From Chitinophagaceae bacterium (lineage in GTDB: Bacteria > Bacteroidota > Bacteroidia > Chitinophagales > Chitinophagaceae), in contig CANFKE010000007.1 of the NCBI GenBank assembly GCA_947447465.1, forward strand, positions 51,803-115,802: a DNA stretch of 64,000 nucleotides, given 5' to 3'. This document shows, in pieces, positions 30,801-40,854 of the stretch. The notes under the pieces were generated by a model, which ran no database searches, was not told the origin of the DNA, and saw only the letters and a list, made by a program, of their open reading frames with translations. Within the stretch, counting starts at the first letter, position 1. The number at the start of each line of letters is the position of its first letter. A program made the translations under genes and the position numbers.

Positions 30801-33800
30801 CCATTCACAGCAGCAAACTTTGATTATAATACCATCAATGTGACTACTACAACTGGTCAGATATATGGAGTTTATGATAATCCGGTTTATGGTTTTGATG
30901 CGGTAAGTATCAGTAATAATGCTGTAAAGCTTACAGTAACTGCGGCAACTACCAATGGAGGGTTCTATATATATAACAGGCCTGCAGCAGCAGGAGGAAC
31001 GGCTACTCAAAGTAATATTAACTACAACACCTTTACATCTGGTGGGTTTAATAATAGCACAGGTACTTATACTTATGGCACCTTCCCTACTACAGGCGTT
31101 TTAGGGTTTATTCTCAATGGTACAACTAATCCTACTAATAATATTATCGGAAATGTTACATCCGGCAATATTGTAAAAGGTGGTAATGGTGGTAGCTTCT
31201 TCGGTATAATGAATCTCAGTACAGGCGTTAGCAATTTAAGTACCAACATAACTAACAATAACCTCAGTAACATTAATGTTGGCTCTGGTAATGCCTGTCT
31301 ATTCTATGGTATATATCATTTTGAGAGTAATGCAAGATTGGTCTATATAAACAACAATATACTCAATAACATAACGCTTGGTACGACCGCATCTGCCGGA
31401 ATAAATGCAGATTACTTTGCGGCAGGTTCTCAGTTCAATAATAACACGATCAGTAATGTATCCAGCGCAGGTGATTTTTACGGTATTGCCCTAACTTCGT
31501 ACACTTCATTAAGCACAGTAAGCGCGATTGCAGGTAATCCTGTGATCCAGAATAATACAATTACTACTCTTTCAACCTCTGGAGCTTCGTCAAATTTGTA
31601 TGGCATAAATGTCTTTAATTCAGCATCAACAAACTATTATATTTCAGGTAACTCTATTTCCGGATTAAGTTTATCAGGTACCACTGCGCCATCAGCCTAT
31701 GGGATTTGGTCAAATATAACCACTGCAAGTAGCACGGTCTCGGTATATGGTAATGCCATCAATAGTTTTTCAGCATCAGGTACAGGTAGCCCTTCATTGA
31801 ATGGTATATATGTAAGTAATGCTGCTGCTACTACAGTTCATAATATTTATAAGAACAACGTTAATAGCCTGTCTGCCGGTACAGCATCAGGTACTTCAAC
31901 TCAGGTATCCGGAATCAAGGTATTACCTGCTTTAGGAACTTATAATGTGTACAATAATTTTATTACAGGGTTTACTGCATCCTCCTCAACCAATCCTAAC
32001 TCGATCGTTGGCCTTTATGCAACATCTAACGGGATAACTCTCAATGCATATTTCAATACCATAGCTATGGGAGTTGGCGGGGCTATATCCGGAGGTACAA
32101 ATTTCGGTGCATCAGGTATCTTATTCCCCAATTTTACATCCTCTGTTTTTACACTAAATAATAATATTGTTTACATCAATGCCACTCCAAATGGTACCGG
32201 CATTGTTGCAGCATTACAGAGAAACTTCACAGGTACAGGTGGAACCCCTCCTTCCGCTTCATTTTTTAAGCCCAATAACAACATCTACTTTACTAATTCA
32301 GGTACTGCAAATTACATTTATGTGGATAAAGTAACAGGTGGCGCTGCCGGAACTCAGGTTAATGGTTATGCATTGAGTGGTGTTTCTATTGGAACTAATG
32401 ACGCATCATTTAATGCTTGTGGAAGTTCATACAAAGCATTTATGGCCGGCGGTAGGGAAACTGGTAGTTATACAGAAAATAATTTGAGTGCCAGCGGATT
32501 GGCTACAGGTACATACTGGCCAATGGGAGCGTCATTTGCTTACGGAAGTGGCGTATCGATTGCCACTCCCGCTATTACAACAGATTGGAATGGTGCTACC
32601 ATTATGTCGCCTCCAAGTATCGGTGCACTTAATTTTACTGGTACTGCTCCGTCATCAGGTGCTGCGCCAAGTATCACTTATTCAGCTATTCCGGCAACAA
32701 GTTATTGTATCGCATCTCCTCCTGTTCTCTCTGCAACAATTACCAGTGGTGCGGGTATTAATACCACTGTTGGTACAAAGCCTCGACTTTACTTCAAGAA
32801 ATCTACAGAAACAGACGTATTTGGAGGAGGAAATACTAGCGCAACAAATGGTTGGAAATATGTGGAGGCGTCCAATTCATCCTCGCCGTTTACTTTTCAA
32901 CCGAATTATAGTTTATTGACAGGCGGTTCTGCCGCTGTTGGCGACGTGATACAATACTTTGTAGTGGCACAGGATAACAGTGTATCTGCACTAGTTGGTA
33001 AAAACCAGGTAGGGTTTGCTGCCGGTTATTGTGCCGCAAGTGTGAATATCACTTCAGGAGGTGCGCCTACTACAGGCACACCTGCATTGAATACTTATAC
33101 TATAACAGCGGTTCCTTCCTTTACAGCTTCTTCATTACCTACGTCTTTTTGTGGTATCGGCAACCCTGCTATTTTGTCTGTTAGTCCGTCACCAAGTGAC
33201 CTTGCTATACAATGGCAACAAAATATAGGTGCCGGGTTCTCCTCAATAAGTGGTGCCACTTCAAACAACTATAGTGCAACACCGCCTGCGCCAATTACTG
33301 CGCCAGGAGCTGCGAACAATCTTACCTACAAGGCTTTGCTTATATGCAATGGATCTACCGTGGCTACATCTTCAACAGCTACGGCAAGTGAGTACTATCC
33401 TCAGGTACTGACTACTACGCCGGCAGCAAGGTGCGGTACCGGAACTGTGACTCTTGGTGCAACAGGCTCTGCAGGTAGTACTCTTAATTGGTATGCCGTA
33501 CCTACCGGCGGAAGCCCTATAGGTACCGGGACATCTTTTGTTACGCCAACTATTTCTACAACAACAAACTATTATGTTGAAGATGTATTTGGTAATTATG
33601 GTAACCCACAGACAGTTGGTGCCGCCTATTCACCTGCTTTTGTTTCATCATCTGCAGGAGCATATAATAGTTTTGGAATAAATTTTACCGTAAATAACTA
33701 CTCCACTATTCAGTCTGTCGATATTTATTGTAATACAGGCGGAATAGGAACAAGCTTCAGTATATGGGTGTACAATTCAACGGGAACTGCGGTTGTAGCG

Positions 33801-36800
33801 TCTTATTCCGGTACAACAACCGCTGCAGCGGGTAGTGTCAATACTGTACCAGTCAATTTCTCTCTTCCGCCGGGAAATTATCAGATGGTATTTGGTTCTG
33901 TTGCTTCAGGCTTCATTATTAATGGATCATCTTCATTCCCTTATACTACCAATTACAATACCATTACGCTTACCAGCAGTACATTTTATCCATATTATTG
34001 TTTCTTCTACAATTGGAAGGTAGTTGCAGGATGCGGATCATCAGCTATAACAGGTTCTCGTTCTGTAGTAACGGCTACTGTAAATCCATTACCAGGTGCA
34101 GGCTCGGTTGTAGCAACACCGGGTACTATTTGTGCAGGTAGTTCTACTGTTCTGTCTGCTACAGGAGTAACTCCTTCTCCTTCAGGTGCAGTACTGTCGT
34201 CTTATAAGTGGGATGGACCTAGTGGATACACTAGCGGAACAATAAGTTCAACTACGGTAAATACAGTATCCGTTACGCCGGCATCAAGCAATTACTACAC
34301 CCTGACAGTAAATTATCCTGGTACCGGATGCTCCAATTCGGCTCAGGGGTATGTTACTGTTAACCCGGTTACCACTCCAACCATTACTACAAGCTCTTCA
34401 TTTAGCGCTTGTGTGGGAGGTGTAACAACATTAAGCATGACTCCAACGTCCACAGGAGGAACATGGTCTGTAACATCCGGAACAGGTTCAGTAAGTACTG
34501 TTTCAGGATCCAGTTCTCTGGATGTTACCGGTGTTCATTCCGGTACCGTTTCAGTAACCTACACTAATTCCTGTGGTACGCCTTCTGCTCCGATAGTATT
34601 TACAGTTAGCCCAACCCCTACAGCAGTAACCGGACCATCTACTGTTTGTTATAGTTCTACCGCCACTATAACTTATACCGCCACTGTAGATGGGACAGGC
34701 TCGGGTAGTTGGAGTAGTAGCAATAGTGGGGTAGCTGGTATAGGTAGTTCTACCGGCGTTTTGGGCTCTTCGCTAAATCCCGGAACCACATTCATAAGGT
34801 ACACGATAGGTACATGTCAGGCCAGCCAATTGTTGACTATTGGTACTACCGGACCTTCTGCAATTGTACCATCCTCACCTACAACTATATCACTTTGTGT
34901 TGGTGCTACACAATCTCTTTCAGATGCTACTGCCGGAGGAACATGGACTTCCAGTGACCCTACGGTAGCTACTGTTAGTGCGACTGGTCTTGTTACAGCA
35001 TTGTCGGGTAGCGCTACTCCGGTTACAATCACTTACTCAACAGGTTGTTCTCCCGATGCTACGAAATCAATAATTGTCTCAGGTTCTTCCATCTCATTAA
35101 CTACTAATGGTCCATTATGTACTGGTAATACTGCAACTTTAACCGCAACATTTCCTTCAGCTACAGGCACCTATACATGGAGCGGCCCTAATGGATTTTC
35201 TGTAGCAAGCACACCATTTACCGGTGTTAGCAGTATCAGTACAAATATATCAGGTGTTACATTAAATGCATCAGGTACATACTCGTTTGCTTCAACCGTT
35301 AGCGGATGTACTAGTTCTGCTACCGCATTTCTTTCTGTAGGACAAACACCTACTGTAACTACAGTATCTGCTTCTCCTTCAACTATTTGCTCAGGTGGTA
35401 TCGCTGGTCTTTCTACATCCTCGCCAACTCCTACTGCTTACACCGTATATGCAATACCTTATGCTCCTATTTCTTTCACAACTTCAGGTACCATAAATAG
35501 TGCTTCATCATGGAATACAAGTAGTAACTATGATGATGGTTCTGTCAGTGTTTCATTACCATTCTCCTTTAATTTTTTTGGTACTAACTATACTACTGTA
35601 AATGTAAATGCTAATGGATATGTGAATTTCGGAACAATGATCACTTCCGCAAATAGCAGCCCGCTCAGCTTGCCTACAGCCAGTGCTCCGAGAGGATTAG
35701 TGTCTTTGTTCTGGCATGATATGAATGTAGGTACCGGTAACATTACTTATGGTACATCAGGTACTGCTCCTAACCGTAAGTTTGTTATTAGTTATAATGC
35801 TGTGCCTGATGCTATAGGTGCCAATACCGGCCAGATCGTATTTAGTGAGGGAACAAACAATATTGACCTCTATATTCTTAAAACGGGAACTACTTCAGCA
35901 AAAACTTGTGGCATACAGAATATTGCCGGCACCTCAGCGTTAACACCGCCGGGAAGGAATAATACTTCTTATTCTGTAGCTGCCTCGGGTGAAGGATGGA
36001 GATTTGCTACACCAAGTTATGTTTATGCATGGAGTCCTTCTGCTACATTGAACAGTAGTACTTCTTCTTCTCCGGTTTCAACCGGGCTTACCTCAAGTCA
36101 GGTATTCTCGGTAACTGTAGCGGATCAGTATAGTAGTTGTTCAGGAGTGGTCGGTACTACTACAGTAACGGTCATGCCAAATCCTACTGTAAGTTCTGTA
36201 ACAGCATCTGCATCTGATCTTTGCTCAGGAGGTCCGCTTACGCTTACCGCAGGTTCTGTATCAGGTGGTTATGGCTCATTTGTGTCCTATGTATGGAGTG
36301 GCCCCGGCGGTTATTCTAACACAGTTACTTCTGTTGGAACAACTACAGTATCTGTTGCGCCTACCGTAACAGGTGCTTACAGTGTGGTTGTCAATTATTC
36401 TGGTAGTGGCTGCTCGGGAGTTGTTCCCGCAGTTTCTTCCGCTGTCAACGTATATGCTCAACCGGCTATCACTTCGATCACACCATCTTTATCAAGTCTG
36501 TGTTCAGGTGACGGATTTACAATTACATCCTCCTCAACAGGTGGCTTGGGTACTGCAACTTATACCTGGAGTGGAGCTGCTATCACTACTACTACGGGTG
36601 CTACTGGCATATCACCTCTATTTGCGCCAACACTAACAGGAGCCAATGTTTATTCTCTGGCATTACACTATGATGGAATTGGATGTAATGACGCTCATAC
36701 TACAACTACAGTCACCACCAATGTGGTGCCTTCTGCTGCGGTAAGCGCTGCTATGCCAAATATTTGCCAGCCAACAACATCAGCATCCATAGGGTTGAGT

Positions 36801-39215
36801 AGTATTGTAGGTGCACCTACTTCTTATAGTGTTGTATGGAACTCTGTAGCTTTAAGTGACGGTGGTTTCAGTAACATTAGCGGTGCAACTTTGTCTGGTT
36901 CATCAGTTACCATCAATTACAATCCATCGGGTGGTGCCGGTTCTTTTGATGGTACACTTACTTTGTCGAACGGGTCATGTGTAAGTTCACCATATCCTGT
37001 TCATACCATTGTACATGCGCAGCCATTGGTTAATGTTACGGCTGTAAATACACCATGTGTGGGTTATGCGGGTAGTATTGATTTTACAGGCACTGATAGC
37101 GCAACTGTGGCTTATTCAGTAGATGGTGCTGCAACCAATTATTTCACTTTCTCAGGTACCACACGTAACCTCAGTACAGGTGCTATAACTGTGCCACATA
37201 CTTATGTCATCATTGATGCGCATAATATAGTATGCACCACTTACTATAGTACACCTATTACCATAACACCAACACCAATGGCTTGGGTGGGTGGTACTTC
37301 CGGACATGAAACAGAATGGAACAAGACCACCAACTGGACTTGCGGTTTTGTACCAACAGTATCAGACGATGTACAAATTGGCGCATCATCATTCGATCCT
37401 GTTATCCCGTCATCATTCACCGCTTCAACTAAAAATCTCACAATTAGTACCGGTGGTGTTCTGAATATTGACGCCGGTGGAAAGGTCAATGTAAAGGGAG
37501 CGTTCAATAATAGTAATGACATTGTAGGCGATGGTAAAGTAGTACTGAATGGTACTGCTAATCAAAATGTTACAGGCGTAGGCACAACAAACAATCTTGA
37601 ATTAGATAACAGTAATGGCGCTACTATCAATACAGGCTCACGCCTGATCATTGGAAATACCATTACCATAACTTCAGGTACATTGACCACTAACGATAGT
37701 CTGGAGTTAGCCTCTACCGATACATTCTCCACTGCCCGTATTGCCGCCTTGCCATCATCGGGTGCAGCTATATCGGGTAAAGTGAAAATGGACCAGTATG
37801 TAATGGGAGGCTATCGCAGGTACCGTTTTGTAGCACATCCGTTCAGTGATATCATATCATTAAGCCAGTTACAAAACTATATTGACATAACAGGTCCCGG
37901 TGGTTCAACCAATGGATTCAGATCTACGGGTTCCAATGCGCCTTCAGCTTTCAGGTTAGATCCATATACAAGTAATTCGTCGATAGGTTACGATCCGGGA
38001 TGGAAGCCATTTACCAAGATCAACAACAGTGCTGCGGATTCTAATAAGGTACATCCCGGTCAGGGTATCCGTCTGTTCTTCAGAGGTGCTAAGGGCGAAG
38101 GCTTAGGTTATGGCGCACTGGGCGGTGGTTATACTCCTTCTTCAGTAGTCTTTAAGATGATGGGTAATGTCAATCAGGGTAATGTATCTGTTGCTCTTCA
38201 ACAAGGTTCAGATACTGCACACCAAAGCTTTAACATGGTAGGTAATCCTTATCCTTCACCTGTGGATATGGGTAAGGTCATCTGGCGCGCACGTGAGGCG
38301 GGTCGAGTTACAGGTGCAGCCTTCTACATCTTTGACCCTGCTATAGGTGCCGGTGGTAACTTTGTTACTGTTGGTCTGGGTGCACCTGCTGCATCAGGCG
38401 GATCTGCTGTGTCTTATTATGTACAGGCCAATACCTGTATTCAGGTACGTGCAGCAAGCGATGGTGCATTGATAGACTTTACCGAGGCCGATAAGTCTGC
38501 CAATACATCCAACTACCTGTACAAGGCGCCTGTTGACTATACCACATTGGCAGTGTACGATGAAAAGTATCATGTGTGGGATAGGTTGCAATTCGATTTC
38601 AACGATAAGGCTACAGACAAAGAGGATAGGTTGCATGATGCGGCTAAGCCAATGGGCATAGCCGACTTCAACTTCTACAGTACCTCTGCCGATGACCGAA
38701 AACTGGCAATAGATAGTCGTCCGTTTGCCGCAGAAAAGGTGATACCATTGGGCGTATCAAGTGGTTATCAGCAAAACTTCATTATCCGTGCAGATAATAT
38801 AGCTGTTCCGGCAGGAGGTAAGTTGGTATTGCATGATAAGTTACTCGGCAAGTATGTAGAATTGAACGCCGGCACTGAATATCCATTTACTATAGGTAAG
38901 GATAAAACTACACAGGGTGATCGTTTTGAACTGGCAATGAAGTCTTCTACACTTGCTGTAGTAAAGCCACTTGCGGTCAGCATGACACCAAACCCTGCCA
39001 CCGATGATGTGAAGATCAGCTTTACATCGGGCAAGAAGGAGCAGGTGAGTGTGCGTGTCATAGATATCAGCGGAGTAAGCATCTACAATAAGGATCTGGG
39101 CGAGCATCAGAATGGTACTATCAGCGTGCCTCTGAGCACATTTGCAGCGAGTATCTACATGGTAGAGCTGACTCAGGGCGACCAAAAGGTTACTCAACGG
39201 TTGGTGAAAGAATAA
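27861..39215 (+). CDS. Giant (3784 aa) T9SS-secreted adhesin-like protein: choice-of-anchor/MAM-like domain, Asn-rich beta-helix, PKD/Ig-like repeats, type A sorting domain
   Basis: Signal peptide; NNNTI-type repeats; serial GxxxTYTWSGPxGYS repeats; C-term MTPNPATDDVKISFTSG...YMVELTQGDQKVTQRLVKE. Confidence 0.92.
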   Translation: MKKLYALIIVCFFWCNVIIGQITVNQSFDSYALPSGWARSIVGGSYNWVFSGNLTSPTPGAHTGASMAAYNAYNAASGNASMLITPVINNVGVQSTTNTFSFWVYRGTGANLSGTDVIFVLINTAPNQTGAVQLGYIPRKSNVATSGTTSGNSTPGGNSWQQYTFTIPSSYNTSTNYIIFQAQAGSLGYDIYLDDVSYKEYPLVASVSSLSFGNVCTGTSSAVQSFGVSAAASTYGANLTPSSGNITVTPPTGYEVSLTGTGGWSSSSVLVPYSGGALSSTNVYVRLSPSSVGTYNGNITLSGGGASYVIAVTGSAPSPSLSVTPSVNLSTAISTTSLPQNISLSGSCLTNNITVTPPSGFFGVWNGSSYVTSGFTITASGNYGPASIPVVFNAPGSAGTTGPQNISFASTGATTVNTAATGYATNPIAAGTYTYGTGGTYPTLAAAITALNTNGISGAVSLKSNVNGWTETAPAGGYKLGSSILNGYLAGGAQLAIFGYIGGSNTTITAFTPGTGTSDCIFSLNGCDNVTINGINLQENASNVTATTQMEYGYGLFNLNSSVPYDGCQNDLIKNCTITLNKTNTNISAGIGSAHITNAGTAVTPSAIGDLHSSNQFYANTISNCGIPINLVGYAASSPYTLYDQNNDVGGTSFSTGNTFTNWGATVAGFNGYGINLQNQNNANASYNSMNNASGGSNNINSLYGVNCTGTNSTFTVNNNTIILNETSNATSNTIIAINAPSSGCALVASSNTITINQTAGTGAPLTGVNFVGAGLTSQYNTMTIVQAVSGTLSNVYGVYSNGTGVSLVSGNAITLSNNASATTAQNSGIFVASGSSCAIESNTIIATLVTSGLSTGIYNAVASPTLKMNSNIVNFSNSSAASTVYGIRNVATNNIQQMNGNTITISSPSATSGNNYGISNAGGASASLDCNNNNITVTDYASYGIYNVTTNNSPTGNFNNNTITVVGTTGTNYGIYNNGPFTAANFDYNTINVTTTTGQIYGVYDNPVYGFDAVSISNNAVKLTVTAATTNGGFYIYNRPAAAGGTATQSNINYNTFTSGGFNNSTGTYTYGTFPTTGVLGFILNGTTNPTNNIIGNVTSGNIVKGGNGGSFFGIMNLSTGVSNLSTNITNNNLSNINVGSGNACLFYGIYHFESNARLVYINNNILNNITLGTTASAGINADYFAAGSQFNNNTISNVSSAGDFYGIALTSYTSLSTVSAIAGNPVIQNNTITTLSTSGASSNLYGINVFNSASTNYYISGNSISGLSLSGTTAPSAYGIWSNITTASSTVSVYGNAINSFSASGTGSPSLNGIYVSNAAATTVHNIYKNNVNSLSAGTASGTSTQVSGIKVLPALGTYNVYNNFITGFTASSSTNPNSIVGLYATSNGITLNAYFNTIAMGVGGAISGGTNFGASGILFPNFTSSVFTLNNNIVYINATPNGTGIVAALQRNFTGTGGTPPSASFFKPNNNIYFTNSGTANYIYVDKVTGGAAGTQVNGYALSGVSIGTNDASFNACGSSYKAFMAGGRETGSYTENNLSASGLATGTYWPMGASFAYGSGVSIATPAITTDWNGATIMSPPSIGALNFTGTAPSSGAAPSITYSAIPATSYCIASPPVLSATITSGAGINTTVGTKPRLYFKKSTETDVFGGGNTSATNGWKYVEASNSSSPFTFQPNYSLLTGGSAAVGDVIQYFVVAQDNSVSALVGKNQVGFAAGYCAASVNITSGGAPTTGTPALNTYTITAVPSFTASSLPTSFCGIGNPAILSVSPSPSDLAIQWQQNIGAGFSSISGATSNNYSATPPAPITAPGAANNLTYKALLICNGSTVATSSTATASEYYPQVLTTTPAARCGTGTVTLGATGSAGSTLNWYAVPTGGSPIGTGTSFVTPTISTTTNYYVEDVFGNYGNPQTVGAAYSPAFVSSSAGAYNSFGINFTVNNYSTIQSVDIYCNTGGIGTSFSIWVYNSTGTAVVASYSGTTTAAAGSVNTVPVNFSLPPGNYQMVFGSVASGFIINGSSSFPYTTNYNTITLTSSTFYPYYCFFYNWKVVAGCGSSAITGSRSVVTATVNPLPGAGSVVATPGTICAGSSTVLSATGVTPSPSGAVLSSYKWDGPSGYTSGTISSTTVNTVSVTPASSNYYTLTVNYPGTGCSNSAQGYVTVNPVTTPTITTSSSFSACVGGVTTLSMTPTSTGGTWSVTSGTGSVSTVSGSSSLDVTGVHSGTVSVTYTNSCGTPSAPIVFTVSPTPTAVTGPSTVCYSSTATITYTATVDGTGSGSWSSSNSGVAGIGSSTGVLGSSLNPGTTFIRYTIGTCQASQLLTIGTTGPSAIVPSSPTTISLCVGATQSLSDATAGGTWTSSDPTVATVSATGLVTALSGSATPVTITYSTGCSPDATKSIIVSGSSISLTTNGPLCTGNTATLTATFPSATGTYTWSGPNGFSVASTPFTGVSSISTNISGVTLNASGTYSFASTVSGCTSSATAFLSVGQTPTVTTVSASPSTICSGGIAGLSTSSPTPTAYTVYAIPYAPISFTTSGTINSASSWNTSSNYDDGSVSVSLPFSFNFFGTNYTTVNVNANGYVNFGTMITSANSSPLSLPTASAPRGLVSLFWHDMNVGTGNITYGTSGTAPNRKFVISYNAVPDAIGANTGQIVFSEGTNNIDLYILKTGTTSAKTCGIQNIAGTSALTPPGRNNTSYSVAASGEGWRFATPSYVYAWSPSATLNSSTSSSPVSTGLTSSQVFSVTVADQYSSCSGVVGTTTVTVMPNPTVSSVTASASDLCSGGPLTLTAGSVSGGYGSFVSYVWSGPGGYSNTVTSVGTTTVSVAPTVTGAYSVVVNYSGSGCSGVVPAVSSAVNVYAQPAITSITPSLSSLCSGDGFTITSSSTGGLGTATYTWSGAAITTTTGATGISPLFAPTLTGANVYSLALHYDGIGCNDAHTTTTVTTNVVPSAAVSAAMPNICQPTTSASIGLSSIVGAPTSYSVVWNSVALSDGGFSNISGATLSGSSVTINYNPSGGAGSFDGTLTLSNGSCVSSPYPVHTIVHAQPLVNVTAVNTPCVGYAGSIDFTGTDSATVAYSVDGAATNYFTFSGTTRNLSTGAITVPHTYVIIDAHNIVCTTYYSTPITITPTPMAWVGGTSGHETEWNKTTNWTCGFVPTVSDDVQIGASSFDPVIPSSFTASTKNLTISTGGVLNIDAGGKVNVKGAFNNSNDIVGDGKVVLNGTANQNVTGVGTTNNLELDNSNGATINTGSRLIIGNTITITSGTLTTNDSLELASTDTFSTARIAALPSSGAAISGKVKMDQYVMGGYRRYRFVAHPFSDIISLSQLQNYIDITGPGGSTNGFRSTGSNAPSAFRLDPYTSNSSIGYDPGWKPFTKINNSAADSNKVHPGQGIRLFFRGAKGEGLGYGALGGGYTPSSVVFKMMGNVNQGNVSVALQQGSDTAHQSFNMVGNPYPSPVDMGKVIWRAREAGRVTGAAFYIFDPAIGAGGNFVTVGLGAPAASGGSAVSYYVQANTCIQVRAASDGALIDFTEADKSANTSNYLYKAPVDYTTLAVYDEKYHVWDRLQFDFNDKATDKEDRLHDAAKPMGIADFNFYSTSADDRKLAIDSRPFAAEKVIPLGVSSGYQQNFIIRADNIAVPAGGKLVLHDKLLGKYVELNAGTEYPFTIGKDKTTQGDRFELAMKSSTLAVVKPLAVSMTPNPATDDVKISFTSGKKEQVSVRVIDISGVSIYNKDLGEHQNGTISVPLSTFAASIYMVELTQGDQKVTQRLVKE

Positions 39216-39233
39216 TTGGAGCAGCTTATATAG

Positions 39234-39272
39234 AACGGGTCAACTCTTAAAATGAGATGACCCGTTTTTTGT
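39234..39272 (+). terminator. Terminator after the giant gene
   Basis: AACGGGTCA / TGACCCGTT followed by TTTTTG. Confidence 0.85.
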
Positions 39273-39325
39273 TTCATATCTCCTGCTTATAATGAGGGTA
39301 TGTATGGTTTTCTCTCTTTATAACT

Positions 39326-39333
39326 TAACTTTG
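39326..39333 (+). promoter_or_regulatory. -7 element TAACTTTG upstream of miaB
   Basis: Exact TAnnTTTG, 24 nt before the ATG. Confidence 0.5.
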
Positions 39334-39357
39334 CCCGATAAATTATAAAAATAATAA

Positions 39358-40776
39358 ATGACTGAAGTGCTTCATAAAGTTGTGGATGAAACGAGGCAGG
39401 GAGAGGCTTATGCTCCATTTGTAAATGACCCTAACTTGTTCAGTAAGAAATTTTACATTGAGAGTTATGGCTGTGCTATGAATTTCAGTGATAGTGAGGT
39501 TATCGCTTCTATTTTGAATGATGAGGGATATGGTTCTACACGTGACTACGAGGAAGCAGATCTGGTGCTGATCAACACTTGTTCTATTCGTGAAAAGGCA
39601 GAGCAGACCATTCGCACGCGTTTACAGGCATTTAAAAAGGTAAAAGAAAAAAGCCCCGGAATGTTGATCGCTGTGATGGGCTGTATGGCGGAACGTCTGA
39701 AGGCTAAATTGCTAGAAGAAGAACGATTGGTAGATATTGTTGTTGGTCCTGACGCGTACCGAACTTTGCCTGCTCTTATTGAAGAGACTACAGGTGGACA
39801 AAAGAGTGTGAATGTCTTATTGAGTAGGGAAGAGACCTATGCCGATATTGCGCCGGTTCGTTTGGATAGTAATGGTGTTACTTCATTTGTGAGTATTATG
39901 CGCGGCTGCAATAACATGTGTACATTTTGTGTCGTACCATTTACTCGCGGTCGTGAACGTAGTCGTGATGCGGCAAGCATTCTCAACGAGTGTCGTGTTC
40001 TGTTCGATCAGGGGTATAGAGAAATTACATTGTTGGGTCAGAATGTAGATAGCTACTATTATACAGGGGCCGATGGTATTGATGTCACTTTTGCCGCATT
40101 GTTAGAAAGTGTTGCATTGATCGATCCTAAGTTGCGGGTACGGTTCAGTACATCACACCCTAAAGACATTACCGATGATGTTTTGTACACAATGGCAAAG
40201 TATCACAACATCTGTAAGTATATACATTTGCCTGTGCAGAGCGGTAATACCCGCATATTGCAGCAGATGAATCGTACTTATACCCGCGAGTGGTATCTGC
40301 ATAAAGTGGACAGGATCCGAACTATAATGCCTGATTGTGGCATCAGCACTGACGTTATCTCCGGTTTCTGCACAGAAACAGAGGAAGAACATCAGGATAC
40401 CTTGTCATTGATGCAGGTATGCAATTTCGACATGGCTTACATGTATTCTTATAGCGAACGCCCCGGAACACTTGCTGCACGCAGGTTTACTGATGATGTG
40501 CCTGAAGTGGTAAAGAGCAGAAGGCTGGCAGAGATCATTAAGATCCAAAAAGATAATCAGGCGATCAGCTACAGAGCGGATATAGGTAAGACCTTTGAGG
40601 TGTTGATTGAGGGCAATAGTAAGAAGAGTGAAAATGATTGGAGCGGAAGAACTACTCAGAATAAGGTTGTTGTATTTCCTAAAGGTAATGCTGGTCTTAA
40701 GAAGGCCGATTATTGCCATGTAAAGATTACACACGCTACATCTGCTACCTTAATAGGTGAGTTGGTAGAGCTTTAG
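39358..40776 (+). CDS. miaB: tRNA-2-methylthio-N6-dimethylallyladenosine synthase MiaB
   Basis: [15 protein letters not shown], radical-SAM [27 protein letters not shown] domain. Confidence 0.97.
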   Translation: MTEVLHKVVDETRQGEAYAPFVNDPNLFSKKFYIESYGCAMNFSDSEVIASILNDEGYGSTRDYEEADLVLINTCSIREKAEQTIRTRLQAFKKVKEKSPGMLIAVMGCMAERLKAKLLEEERLVDIVVGPDAYRTLPALIEETTGGQKSVNVLLSREETYADIAPVRLDSNGVTSFVSIMRGCNNMCTFCVVPFTRGRERSRDAASILNECRVLFDQGYREITLLGQNVDSYYYTGADGIDVTFAALLESVALIDPKLRVRFSTSHPKDITDDVLYTMAKYHNICKYIHLPVQSGNTRILQQMNRTYTREWYLHKVDRIRTIMPDCGISTDVISGFCTETEEEHQDTLSLMQVCNFDMAYMYSYSERPGTLAARRFTDDVPEVVKSRRLAEIIKIQKDNQAISYRADIGKTFEVLIEGNSKKSENDWSGRTTQNKVVVFPKGNAGLKKADYCHVKITHATSATLIGELVEL

Positions 40777-40795
40777 GCCAATAGAATTTTTTATA

Positions 40796-40835
40796 AATGC
40801 AGAAGCCTTCCATTATTGTGGAAGGCTTCTGCATT
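40796..40835. terminator. Long-stem hairpin between convergent miaB and metallopeptidase genes
   Basis: Perfect 17-bp stem AATGCAGAAGCCTTCCA / TGGAAGGCTTCTGCATT, 6-nt loop. Confidence 0.85.
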
Positions 40836-40854
40836 AAGTGCATATCATTTATGA

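Noticed and set aside
29244-31273. Minus-strand ORFs within the giant gene (29244-29708, 30636-31010, etc.)
   Set aside because: Shadow ORFs from low-stop repetitive T/N/S-rich coding sequence; no family signal
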